A DNA stretch of 64,000 bases from Echiichthys vipera (Eukaryota > Chordata > Actinopteri > Perciformes > Trachinidae). Positions 40,231 through 51,530 of the stretch are shown here, in pieces. The stretch lies in assembly GCA_963691815.1 (NCBI GenBank), contig OY829656.1, positions 3,319,910-3,383,909 on the forward strand, given 5' to 3'. The notes under the pieces were generated by a model. It made no database searches. It saw only the letters and a program-made list of their open reading frames with translations, and was not told the DNA's origin. The translations under genes and the position numbers were made by a program. Position 1 is the stretch's first letter; every line of letters starts with the position of its first letter.

Positions 40231-40534
40231 TCCCGGCTGGGGCCCTTCTGTGTGGAGTTTGCATGTTGTCCCCGTGTCTGCGTGGGTTTTCTCCGGGTTC
40301 TCCGGTTTCCTCTCACAGTCCAAAGACGTGCAGGTGTTGGGTTCATTGATGACTCTAAATCACCCGTAGGTGTGAATGGTTGTCTGTCTCTGTTCGTCTC
40401 TATGTGTCCTGTGATAGACTGGCGTCCTGTCCAGGGTGGACCCCGCCTCACGCCCGATGTCAGCAGGGATCAGCTCCAGCCCCCCGAGACCCCGACAGGG
40501 ACAAGAGGCTGAAAATGAATGAATGAATGATTTT
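40231..40534 (+). mobile_element. tRNA-derived SINE, 5' end slightly truncated
   Basis: Runs from tcccggctggggcccttctg to an (atga)n tail. It is the cleanest plus-strand copy and shows the uninterrupted order missing from 7905-8557. Confidence 0.85.
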
Positions 40535-41052
40535 AACAACCTCACTAAAGCAGAGAATGAATCCCCCTTTTCCGATGTTATCACTAAGTCAAATTGCCGT
40601 TATCAGTCTCATAGTTGTGGGTACGAGGGCGCCTGCTTCACCGACCAGCACGTTCAGAAGTTATCATGCTGGTGTTCCTCTATCACAGAGGTTTCACTGC
40701 GGTGCGTCTGTCTCCACTGAGCCTCTCTCTTCCTCCTGTAATGAGGAGTTCACCCTCGTCTGATGTCGTGTCAGTCACTCGTCAGCAGCACGGTCTCTGT
40801 GTGTGTGTGTGTGGGGGGGGGGGCCTGGAGTTACCCAGAGTGCAGCAGGAGAGCCCTGTGAGGAGCAGCTTAGAGGACACGCTGGTTGAGATTTGGAGGA
40901 ATAAAAACAAAGATGGAGTTGGTGTCAAAGTGAACACCACAGCTGCCGTGTGGGAGCTTCAGGTTCAAACCCAACGATCGTGGTGAACCACTTCACCTGA
41001 GCCGCTGTGACACTTTAGTTTTAAACAGCAGCAATTAAACACCAATGTGTTA
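40535..41052. other. no gene seen
   Basis: Intergenic, with a short TG/G run near 40797-40821. Confidence 0.4.
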
Positions 41053-41292
41053 AAATAGACTGAGAGTCCATTTGATTTATTGTTTTATTTATTTTGGATT
41101 TTTCAAATGTCTTCCAGTTCTAGTGTTGAATATTCTTTAGAAATAAACTTTTATTTATCTTTGAAAGGGTGTTCTTGCATCATTATGCAATTATCAGTTG
41201 AAAAGTGTCTCAAAATGGCAAAATTATCACTTATGGCAAAAATATCTGGGACAATTTATCAACCAGCGAAATTTGTTATCGTGACAGGACTA
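41053..41292 (-). mobile_element. hAT-like element end, inverted partner of 36231
   Basis: Ends in ttatcgtgacagg (inverse of the cctgtcacgataac start near 36.2 kb) and contains actgagagtccatttga, the inverse of the inner block there. Confidence 0.7.
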
Positions 41293-42027
41293 ATCATTTT
41301 CATCACAGGAGTGTGGATCCACATCAGTTTGAATTGTAAAAACACCAGCAAGCTTTCTCTGCTGCCTTACATTAACTCTGGAACAACAGGGTGTGTATTT
41401 CAATCATTTTTAAATATGTTTTTTAGTTTTTTTACACATTTCTATGTAACTTATTGAAGGCAGATGATACGTAATTTTAAAAAGGTCACTGTTGACTGTT
41501 GGTTTAACACAAACACCAGTTTTCCAGGTAAACATTCTGGGTTTGCGGGACATATCCACCATCCCTGCCTTCCTTCTGTGCAGAGTTTTTAATACATCCT
41601 AACATGACGCCCTTAATGCTAAATCATCTTACAGCGCAGAGCGTTGGAGCAGTCACTCTCGTCTTGAATTGGGGTAGAAGGGGGATCCATCTTTCGAGTT
41701 ATCAAGGAGGAAGAGTAGGGCCAGATCACCCCCATATTTGTGGTAGTGATAACAGCCCTGTCACCTTCGTTATAGTCTGCATGAACACTTCATCATAGTT
41801 TGAAAAGTCCTGTTCAACCCCAGAGCTTCCACCTTCCACGTATCCCTCCTCCAGAGGAACAACACAGCTTCATGTCCCGCTCCTTAAGCTTAAACTTCAC
41901 CTCCATTCATTGTACTAACCTCTTCTATGAAAAGAGCAGATACCATATTGTGCATGATTGAATGATTCAGTGGTTCAGTGTAATAAATTAGGTTTAATGT
42001 CCGAAAAAGCAGTTTGATTACCTAAAC
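41293..42027. other. no gene seen
   Basis: 3' flank of drd6; no exon or RNA gene recognised. Confidence 0.4.
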
Positions 42028-42241
42028 CAGGGCTGCCCGACCCTGCTCCTGGAGAGCCACTGTCCTGCATGTTTTAGGTTTCTCCCTGCTCCAACACACT
42101 TGAGTCTGCAGATTTTCAAACCTGTGACGAGCATCAGCTGCTTGATAACGAGCACATCATTGGATTCAGGTGTGTTGGAGCAGAGAGAAACCTAAAACAT
42201 GCAGGACAGTGGCTCTCCAGGAGCAGGGTTGGGCAGCCCTG
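42028..42241. mobile_element. palindromic hAT MITE, 214 bp, complete
   Basis: Flanked by the perfect 8-bp repeat ACCTAAAC (42020-42027 and 42242-42249). Ends CAGGGCTGCCCGACCCTGCT and its near-exact inverse. Pairing of the two halves extends through ctgcatgttttaggtttctc, leaving a central loop of roughly 70 bp. It lies about 570 bp beyond the drd6 stop. Confidence 0.9.
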
Positions 42242-42249
42242 ACCTAAAC

Positions 42250-42737
42250 TCCAGGGCAGCTGCATGTACTAGAAATAAAAAGTGTGCGATTTGAACCTTG
42301 TTGTTGGTTCTTGGTCTTATAACTGAATCTGCTTCCATTTAAACAAGTGCAAAGAGACAAAATCAACAAAACAATCTAGCAGTCACAGAAAAAAAGACTA
42401 TACATTCTGATAATGTTATAAAGTCCATTATTTCAACAACAGGTGATGAACCATCTGTCAATCAAACATGTTGGAGTTTAAAGTCTTACATCAAGAAAAG
42501 CCTTCAGTCCAACTGATGCTACTGCAACCACGCTGACCTCTTTAGGAGCCGCGGACCAGCACGCACAAATAACCATGCCCGTAGCTGCCAGTAGCTCCTC
42601 GCAGGATGCTGATTGGCCAGGCCACAGTGGCTCAGATACAAACGCATTAAGCCTGACAACATGCATATGTGTGATCTTGTGATATTGTGAGAATCCAGCT
42701 GCTGTGAAAAGTGTTTACTTGAAGTTAAGTTCATGCT
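42250..42737. other. no gene seen
   Basis: 3' flank of drd6 beyond the poly(A) signal. Confidence 0.4.
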
Positions 42738-42743
42738 TTTATT
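42738..42743 (-). terminator. poly(A) signal AATAAA for drd6
   Basis: A consensus AATAAA lies on the minus strand about 70 nt beyond the drd6 stop codon. It would give a very short 3' UTR; a longer alternative cannot be excluded. Confidence 0.45.
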
Positions 42744-42811
42744 TTGGAGGCAACACAGTCATAACTTCCTGTTTAGTTATGGCTGTCAGTCAGCTCAATG
42801 CAGTGTCTGTC

Positions 42812-44260
42812 CTATCCGTCCTGGTTGACTTGTCCTGGTATTAGAGCATCATTTGCAGGCTCCATCACGGAGGTGTAAGGCGTGATCGTTTCCAAGGAGA
42901 TTTCGGGGTCATCCTCGAGCTGCACGGTGGCGGGAAGAAGCAGCAGTCTGTTGTGGCTCCTGGAACCATTGGAGATGATCGACTCCTCGTCAAACTGTGC
43001 GCTCATGTCCTGTAGGTGGTCAGACCCGGCGTTAATGGTGCGAGGATGTGGCGGTTGCACGGGGAGCAGCGCCTCCTTGTGGAACGTCGTGTCGTGGTGG
43101 TATGACACAAGCTCGTCGCTGAAGTTCACAGCTTCCACCGTGTTGTTGGAGCACATTTGGTTGCAACCCAGAATGGTGGCGAAGGCCCGGCGGAAGTCTG
43201 CGTTGAATGCGTAAATGACCGGGTTGAGGGAGGAGTTGGCCCAGCCGAACCACACGAAGACGGTGAAGGTGGTGTCGCTGACGCAGGGCGGGTCACAGAA
43301 TGGGACTGTGCAGTTGAGAACGAAGAACGGCAGCCAGCAGAAGACAAACACCCCCATGATGATGGAGAGCGTCTTCAGGACTTTGGTTTCCTTCTTAAAC
43401 GACGACTTCAGTGAGGCTTCATCGTTGGGCCTGTGCTGCTGGTTCCGGTTCACACCGTAGCCTTGGTTCTGCGCCTGCTCCGCCGCCCTCTCCAAAGACG
43501 TGATCCGGCGGATTTGGGTCTGAGCGATCCTGTAGATCCGAGTGTAGGTGGCGATCATGATCACCACTGGGATGTAGAAGCTGATGAGGGAGGAGGAGAT
43601 GGCGTAGGTTTTGTTCAGGTTGGCAACGCAGCTCTTAGCGGCGGTGCTGGCATTGACGTGGCTGCTGTTCGTGAAGTTCCTGCCAGTGGTGGCCATTTCC
43701 ACCACCTCCTCCATCACCGATTCTTCCACCTCTTCTCCTACCTGGTGCCAGTTGAGCTGCACTGGGATGAAGGAGATCAGGATGGACAGCGACCACGCCA
43801 CCCCGATCATCACAAACGCCACCCGGTGAGTCATCTTCCGCTCATACTTGAACGGGCTGGCGATGGCCCAGTAGCGGTCCACGCTGATGATGCACAGGTT
43901 TAGGATGGAGGCTGTGGAGCACATGATGTCAAAGGCGATCCAGACCCCACAAAAGCGTCCGAACAGCCACGTGCCCGTCACCTCGGTGATGGCCTCCCAG
44001 GGCATCACCAGCACGGCCACGAACAGGTCGGACACGGCCAACGAGATGACGAAGAAGTTGGTGACTTTGGAGCGCAGGTGGCGGAACCGGACCACGGCGG
44101 CGCACACCAGCGTGTTCCCGAGCAGCGTGGACACGATGAGCAGGAAGAGGACGCAGCCGAGGAGGACGCGCACTCCCCGGCTCCCTCCGCCGCTCCCAGC
44201 ACCCTCCTCGTCCTCCGACATAACTTGGGTGAAATTACTCCACGTCGTGTAGTTTTCCAT
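42812..44260 (-). CDS. drd6: D1-class dopamine receptor, subtype D1C (Drd6/Drd1c), intact and intronless
   Basis: A 482-residue class A GPCR that should bind dopamine at the plasma membrane and couple through Gs/Golf to raise cAMP. Visible landmarks: N-terminal sequons N3 and N9; seven hydrophobic segments near 31-56, 67-92, 102-126, 147-169, 219-243, 295-318 and 332-352; amine-binding D111 in TM3; DRY at 128-130; TM5 serines S223, S224 and S227; CWLPFF at 308-313; NPVIY at 346-350; a C104/C211 disulfide pair; tail cysteines C366 and C370 for palmitoylation. Subtype: the MENY start, the VEAVNFSDELVSYHHD tail segment and the late SLETITPYTS segment match vertebrate D1C better than D1A or D5. 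Start: this is the first in-frame ATG, with A at -3 and G at +4; the frame stays open upstream but has no ATG. A single coding exon is normal for D1 receptors. The second extracellular loop is long and acidic. No breaks are seen. A D5-like assignment is the main alternative. Confidence 0.95.
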   Translation of the reverse strand: MENYTTWSNFTQVMSEDEEGAGSGGGSRGVRVLLGCVLFLLIVSTLLGNTLVCAAVVRFRHLRSKVTNFFVISLAVSDLFVAVLVMPWEAITEVTGTWLFGRFCGVWIAFDIMCSTASILNLCIISVDRYWAIASPFKYERKMTHRVAFVMIGVAWSLSILISFIPVQLNWHQVGEEVEESVMEEVVEMATTGRNFTNSSHVNASTAAKSCVANLNKTYAISSSLISFYIPVVIMIATYTRIYRIAQTQIRRITSLERAAEQAQNQGYGVNRNQQHRPNDEASLKSSFKKETKVLKTLSIIMGVFVFCWLPFFVLNCTVPFCDPPCVSDTTFTVFVWFGWANSSLNPVIYAFNADFRRAFATILGCNQMCSNNTVEAVNFSDELVSYHHDTTFHKEALLPVQPPHPRTINAGSDHLQDMSAQFDEESIISNGSRSHNRLLLLPATVQLEDDPEISLETITPYTSVMEPANDALIPGQVNQDG

Positions 44261-44286
44261 TTTCCTCTCAAGGTGGTAACAGGTGA

Positions 44287-44349
44287 TTAATATCCGCACG
44301 CAATACCGCTTCTCTTCTTCCCCGCGGCTCCTCCTGACGCACAAACCAT
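44287..44349 (-). promoter_or_regulatory. upstream ORF in the drd6 5' leader
   Basis: A 20-codon ORF starts with ATG in good context (A at -3, G at +4) and ends with TAA 26 nt before the drd6 ATG. It is out of frame with the receptor. If the mRNA starts upstream of 44349 and is unspliced here, it could limit receptor translation. The transcript start is not visible, and D1-class genes can carry a 5'-UTR intron, so its presence in the mRNA is inference. Confidence 0.4.
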
Positions 44350-45254
44350 CCTCTGATCTCTCAATAGAGAATAAAAGTTATGGGAAAAGGAAAATGTCTT
44401 CAATAAAAATCCCGCACGAGTCTTTTTAAAACACGATCCTCACTTCATTCCCCAGAAAAACGCTCCGCCAGTGTTTATCCCTACACATGTAAATAATAAT
44501 AATAATAATAATAATAGAAGTACGATAATAAGGTAATAAGCAGTGATGCTAATACATCCCGCGGAAGGTCAGTGTCCTCACTGGGGGGTAAAAAGGTCTC
44601 CGTGCCGGTGCTTTGTCCCAGCGTGGCTCAGCTCTCCTCGCTCAGACGCGCACACTCACAGTCAGCTGGAAGCCTCTGCGGGGCTCGTTGCCTCCTCTGT
44701 GCAGGTGATAGATTCCTCTCATCCAATCCAGTGTGGAGCGTTTTTAGCTCGGAATGAAAAAGATAACGAGTCTAAATGAAAAGTTCTGGTCTAAATTAGG
44801 AGGGAATCACGATGTGTGTGCGAGGAAACGTGCGTAAAAGGCACGCAGCTCCTCCTGCGCGTCTCTGTGAGAAAATAACCTCTTATTTAAAGACAGGAAA
44901 TAAAGAAAATGCCTCGGAAACTTAAATTATTCTTAACTAAATATAAATGCTGTACAGATTTAGTTGTTTTTTACAGTTTAATCTGTTAAACAACACTGTT
45001 AAAATGCAGAAATAAACGAGAGTGAACAGAGAGAGAGAACTTCCTCCTCCTCGTTATTTATTGTGGTATATTTTGTTCCTCTGATGTTCAGCAGACAAGA
45101 AGCAACAGAACACAACATGCAGCCTAATCATGAGTGCGACCTGGTTCCTGCACACATCCATAGTTTCCAATTTTGATCTCACACTTTCATCTGAACACAC
45201 AGATGAACACGTGAGCACCACAGACAGTTCACAGCCTGTTGCTTTGTGGTAAAG
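44350..45254. other. presumed drd6 5' flank / promoter region
   Basis: Contains an (aat)n run at 44491-44515 and a GC-richer patch near 44560-44720. No TATA box at a convincing distance could be chosen, so the transcription start is unknown. Confidence 0.35.
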
Positions 45255-46128
<874 letters not shown>

Positions 46129-46810
46129 CTCATCTCATCTCATCTCATCTTCAGCCTCTTATCCGTGGTCGGGTCTCGGGGGCAGCAGCTCCAGCAGGGG
46201 ACCCCAAACTTCCCTTTCCCGGGCCACATTAACCAGCTCTAACTGGGGGATCCTGAGGCGTTCCCAGGTCAGTGTGGAGATCTAATCTCTCCACCTGGTC
46301 CTGGGTCTTCCCCGAGGCCTCCTCCCAGCTGGACGTGCCTGGAACACCTCCCTAGGGAGGCGCCCAGGGTTCATCCTTACCAGATGATCCTGAACCACCT
46401 CAACTGGCTCCTTTCAACGCAAAGGAGCAGCGGCTCTACTCCGAGTTCCTCATGGATGCTGAACTTCTCCCCCTCTCTCTAAGGGAGACTCCAGACCCCC
46501 TCCTGAGGAAACACATTTCACACGGTTGTACCCACGACCTGGTTCTTTGGGTCCTGACCCAGCTTTCATGACCACAGGTGAGGGTAGGAACCAGGACTGA
46601 GTGGTAGATCCAGAGCTTTGTCTTCCTCAGCTCTCTTTTCATCACAACGGTGCGGTAGAGCGACTGCTGCTCCGCCCCCGCTGCTCCGATTCTCCGGCCA
46701 AACTCACGCTCCATCGTCCCCTCACTCATGAACAAGATCCCGAGGTACTTGACCTCCTTCACTTGGGGTAAGGACTCATTCCCTACCTGGAGTAAGCAAT
46801 CCTGCTTACT
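46129..46810 (-). pseudogene. Rex3/RTE-like LINE, 5'-truncated, with 14-bp target duplication
   Basis: Flanked by the perfect 14-bp repeat TTAATTTAAGGAAT (46115-46128 and 46811-46824), so both ends of the insertion are known. The low-coordinate end has four catct tail units. A 108-codon frame (46762-46436) encodes the same reverse transcriptase C-terminal region as 25728-26054. The 5' end is a small palindrome, agtaagca-atcc-tgcttact (46791-46810). Confidence 0.9.
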
Positions 46811-46824
46811 TTAATTTAAGGAAT

Positions 46825-47413
46825 GTCTACCGCAGCTTTGCATTTCTGGCTCCACACGACATTCGCAGGGTCTTTCTCTTGTTGTTATGAGACGTCACAT
46901 CAAACGTCCTCCACGGCTGCAGGAGAGGAGAAAACATTCAAGGATGTTTTATTGTCTTTTGTTCCGTTGGATGGTTTTTGTTTTTTGTATTTTTCACCAA
47001 AAATGTCTTTCTTCTCCAGCTTCGCTTGTGTTCACAGAGTCCTTGTTACCCAGACACATTTACCTGAGCCAGACATTTCATCACATAACCAACATTTGTT
47101 CAAGGGCAGAATCGGCCTTGAAGATGGAAAGTTTCTGTTTTCAAGTACCAAAGCTTTCCTTCATCTGCATCTCTGCACCTCTGGGATACGACTTAATGGA
47201 TGAACCCCACTAAGAGCTGGTTTAGATTAGATTATTAGATTATTAGATTAGATTCAAACTCCTTAAAATAAATAAATAATAATGTAGCTGTTGGATGACA
47301 AAGTTGAATTTGGACATTGCAATAGACTTTGTTCATGTTGACATCACTTTGTCATTTATGTATCTATGTGTCATCTTCAGTATGTGTGTGTGTGTGTATG
47401 TGTCGTATGTATG

Positions 47414-47478
<65 letters not shown>

Positions 47479-47554
47479 ACGTCCGTGTGTATGTATGTTT
47501 ATATAGGTAGCTATATTGTACTCTGCCATCTTCAGTATGTGTGTGTATGTCATA

Positions 47555-47586
<32 letters not shown>

Positions 47587-48885
47587 AGTGTGTCATATGT
47601 ATATATATATGTGTGTGTGTGTGTGTACGAGCATGTTTATGTATGTCTCTATAGGTAGCTATATTGTACTCTGTGCCATCTTCAGTATGTGTGTGTGTGT
47701 GTTATATATTATAATAATATAAAGAATAATATAATTTTTTTATTCAGATAAATATCTTTGTCATAGAATTATGCTTTGTTAGATATAGAACAATTGTAAT
47801 TGTTATTATTACTTTAGAGATAGAAGGCAAAATATTTCAGTCATATTGATTAAAAAGAGGTGGAATAAAATACGTTTATACTTCTTCCCACTTCTTTTCA
47901 GATATGTAAACAGAATTCATATTTTTCAGTTTACTTTGTTATAGTACATTTATTTTTCCTTTTCTTTATGACTGCCCATTGATGTATAATAATTTGTTTT
48001 TTTTCACATATTCAAAATAAACTACCTAAACTAAACTAGAACATGTGATGCTGTAGGAAGGGCTCAGGTGCAACCACCAGATGGCGCCGCCTGTCCGCTG
48101 TAGCGTCCTGATTCTCCAACACACTGCAGTAAAGTCATACAGTTACTCATGAGGTCTTTTTTAAACTTCACTTAAAGTTCATCTGATGAACTCCTGTAGA
48201 CATCAGCACACTGGAGCTGCTTAGTATTGAATAATGGTTGTTGTTGAACAGCTGTTCTTGAACGCACCACAAAAGGCGAGATTTCAAAATGGCCCCCACA
48301 CAACAACAAAACAAAAACAAGTGGAATAAAGCATTTTCATTGTGATGGGTCACAGCTAAGGTAAGTTTCCATCTCAGCGGTTCAGTTTCACTTCACCGTT
48401 CGACTGAAAGCTTCCTGTAAAGTACAAACTATCTCTCATAGAATAGATTTGGAAGCAGTTAGCAGGAGTGTGGAGTGATGTGTTTCACTTTAAAGCTGCA
48501 TTAATGCACGGCGTGAGTATTGGTCACCTTCTTTTGTGATGAACCAACACGTTGTCACCACCATGTCACTGCAGCTCCTCTCCTCCTGCAGCTCTTTAGC
48601 GTCTTTTAGCTCGTAGTGTTTGATTTGCAACACGTTTCCTGTCCAGTCTCAGCAGCAGCAGCAGCAGCAACTAGCTCAGATAAAGCTGTGATCCACCTGC
48701 TGAACAGCAAATAGACACGGTCAGAGACTAGCAGGTGCACAGAGAGGACAATAGAGACACAAACAGCACTTAAACAGAGCGCATATTGGCCTGGCATTCA
48801 TCTGTTGCTTATAAAATGTCCCCAACAGGGTGATAAACTTGCTCTGAGTCTGCTACGTGTATACATAAGCAGCTGTTTGCTATAA
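46825..48885. other. no gene seen; TG/TA/GTAT microsatellite cluster
   Basis: 47380-47705 mixes TG, TA and tgtatg repeats, and the phrase ataggtagctatattgtact occurs twice (near 47504 and 47651), a local duplication. The rest is plain intergenic DNA, with (agc)n at 48652-48668. Confidence 0.5.
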
Positions 48886-49170
48886 CAGGGCGACTGTGGC
48901 TCAGTGGAAGAGTGGGTCGTCCTCAATTCGAGAGATCGACGTTTCGATTCCCACCTGCCCCGGTCCACATGTCAAAGTGTCCTTGGGCAAGACACTGAAC
49001 CCCGAATTGCTCCGTGTGCTGCGCATGGGTGTGTAAATGTGGTGTGAATGGTTAGATTGGATTGTCTGTGGATGTCCACTGCCATCAGTGTGAATGTGGC
49101 AAGTAGTGTGAAGCGCCTTGAGTGGTCAGAAGACTAGAAAGGCGTTATAGGAGTACAGGTCCATATGACA
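48886..49170 (+). mobile_element. tRNA-derived SINE (second family), near full length
   Basis: tRNA-like head with an A-box-like tggctcagtgg and a B-box-like tttcgattccc, then a gtccttgggcaagacactga body and a tgtgaagcgccttgag-type 3' part ending in tacaggtccatatg. Confidence 0.85.
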
Positions 49171-51497
49171 GCTTTTTGAGGTCATAAGTCTGGACTATGA
49201 GTCTGTCTGTTTTCTTCCCTTTGTAGCCAAAAACCTAAAAAGTGTGTAGTGCATGCTGTTTAAAATGACATATTGTTTCCTTTGAGGTCTCATCAGAAGA
49301 GTGCTGGGAGTCATTCAAGAACAACAGTGGTGTTTGAGGCCTTGCAGTCCTTTCTGCTGACCAGCAGGAGCTGCTTTATCGCTTAACACTCCCTCGTCTT
49401 TTTTAAGCTGCTGGAAATTAAATTTCCTTGCGGGAGATCATCCCAAAGGATCAATGAGGAGAAGTCTAAGTCTATTGATTTAGTTTAATCCAATAGATTT
49501 GTATCAGTTTTCCCGTTTTTATATTTTTAAATGTTGAATTTCCGTCATAGAAGTTTTCTCAGGTGCGAAGAAATGTTCAAAATCAGTCAATTTGAGTGAA
49601 AAGTGAGTTTTTCTTATCACACTATGGACACACACACGGTGCTGTACAGGTGCCAAAAGTCTAAATATAATATTAAAATGCTGCACATGAGAAACTACAA
49701 TGAGCACAACTGAGTGTTTGGATAAGATAAATGATATACACACATATGCAATGTAAAAATCCAATCTATTGATAAAGTGTTTTCTTTTTTAATGTGATTT
49801 AAATGTAAAAGTTGTATTGTGAGATATTCCCAAGACTTAAAACCAATCAGAACAAATACTGTGGCATTTAATTCATCATACTAAACATAGTCTTTGGGCA
49901 CACACACACCGCAGTGAGGTGGAAAAAGTGAAGGACGCTTTTCTGTTGGCACGTCTTCAGTTGAACTGTTCTTCTTCAGGGATCAAAACATCGACTCCAA
50001 CGCTGCCCTCAAGCCTCGACATTAATCTGTCCTCAAATGAGCTTCCATAAAACGAGCTTCTGTAAACCCCCGGAAACACGATCACAGTCATTTCAACACC
50101 TTCACTTAACCTGTTTGTAGCTGTGAGTATACAGAAATACACAACCTCACACCTTTTCTCTCTTTCACCGCACTGAGACGTTGGCTCAATAACCGTGTTA
50201 ACGAAACACACTTCGTTCAAACTGGACAGAAATTTAATAAAACTCTCCTCTTTGTTGGTCTCTCCGCTGTTGCAACAATCACCAACTCTGGTCTGATAAG
50301 CAGCTGTCCGCGGGCATGGTGCAGCGGCTCGTTCTGCTGAGTCAGACCATTAAATTAACAATTGCCCCGAAAAAATTGTCCCAAAAAACTACAACCAGCG
50401 ATGTGCTCAGTCATCGCAAATCTTCATCCAATTGCCAAACTCTAGTTTGTACACTTTTACTTCAACCTTTGCGCGGACAAGTTAGTTTTAGACCTTGAAC
50501 GTGACGACATTTCCTCCAGAGGGTTGAAGTTGGGCAACGCATGTGTTTTTATTACCGTAAAAGTACAATACATTATGTGCAATTTATGTGCAATGGTACA
50601 TCAGATGTCTGATTTAAGGTAACTGCTTTTAATTTAAGAGTACGATCGTTGTTCTGTCGTAACTGCGCGGGTGTTATCGAGTCAGCACTGAGTCTAAGAC
50701 GAATTTACCTACTGGGACAATGTAGTACATCGGATCATATCGTGCAGTAACACGCTGTATCATGCTGTATCAAATTGTGCCGTATCGAATCGTGCTATAT
50801 TGTACTGTATCACATCATATCGTATCGCAAAGTATTGTTTAATCTCCATTAGGGTCGTCACAAAGTACAAATGTATGACTGTTACATTGTGACTGATAGC
50901 ATTTGCATTGTTTACTGTTTGTCTGTCTGCATTTGTCAGTGAGCTTTCATGTGTGTTTTTGAGGTAATGTGTATTTCCAGCACATACCTGAACTTTCTGC
51001 TGCTTCTTTATTAGCATCTATAAATGTTTGCGGTCGCTACTGTACACTTTGTTTTCAGACGAGCTTATTTAATCTGTGCATGTGTGTTGTCGTGCACTTT
51101 GCCGCGAGGTGAGGGCAGAGTCATCTCTGACGCAGGCGGGCTGATCGGGCTGGCCCCGTCTCCTCCCCTCCCGTGGTTATACGTAGCTATGCGCCTGCTG
51201 GCAGAACTGGCGGCGGCTGACGGTTCAGTGCCAAGGTGAAGAGTTGAAACTATAATCACTGTTTTGGTACGACTGTTGAGGGGCGGGGACGGCTCTTTAG
51301 TGTGTGGGGGATGTTTGCGTAAGTGGGTATGAAGGCACTTTTTGTCTTCGCATGTATCTCTTCAAGTTGCACACAACTTTACAATATTCATTTACAAACA
51401 AGCGTTTAAACTGTGTTGCTAATTTGACTAAATCACCTCGAAATAAATGATTTTAGTCCTCTCACCAAACCAGCTACCTGCTCCTAATGCAAAGGCC

Positions 51498-51530
<33 letters not shown>

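Noticed and set aside
43433..43903. 156-residue plus-strand frame opposite drd6
   Set aside because: Shadow of the receptor coding sequence on the other strand.
44261..44344. N-terminal extension of the drd6 frame by 28 residues
   Set aside because: It would need a non-ATG start (TTG); the MENY start is the first ATG, has good context and matches D1C proteins.
48886..48965. tRNA gene
   Set aside because: The A- and B-box-like motifs belong to a SINE head; no cloverleaf with a proper acceptor stem can be drawn and the body follows directly.
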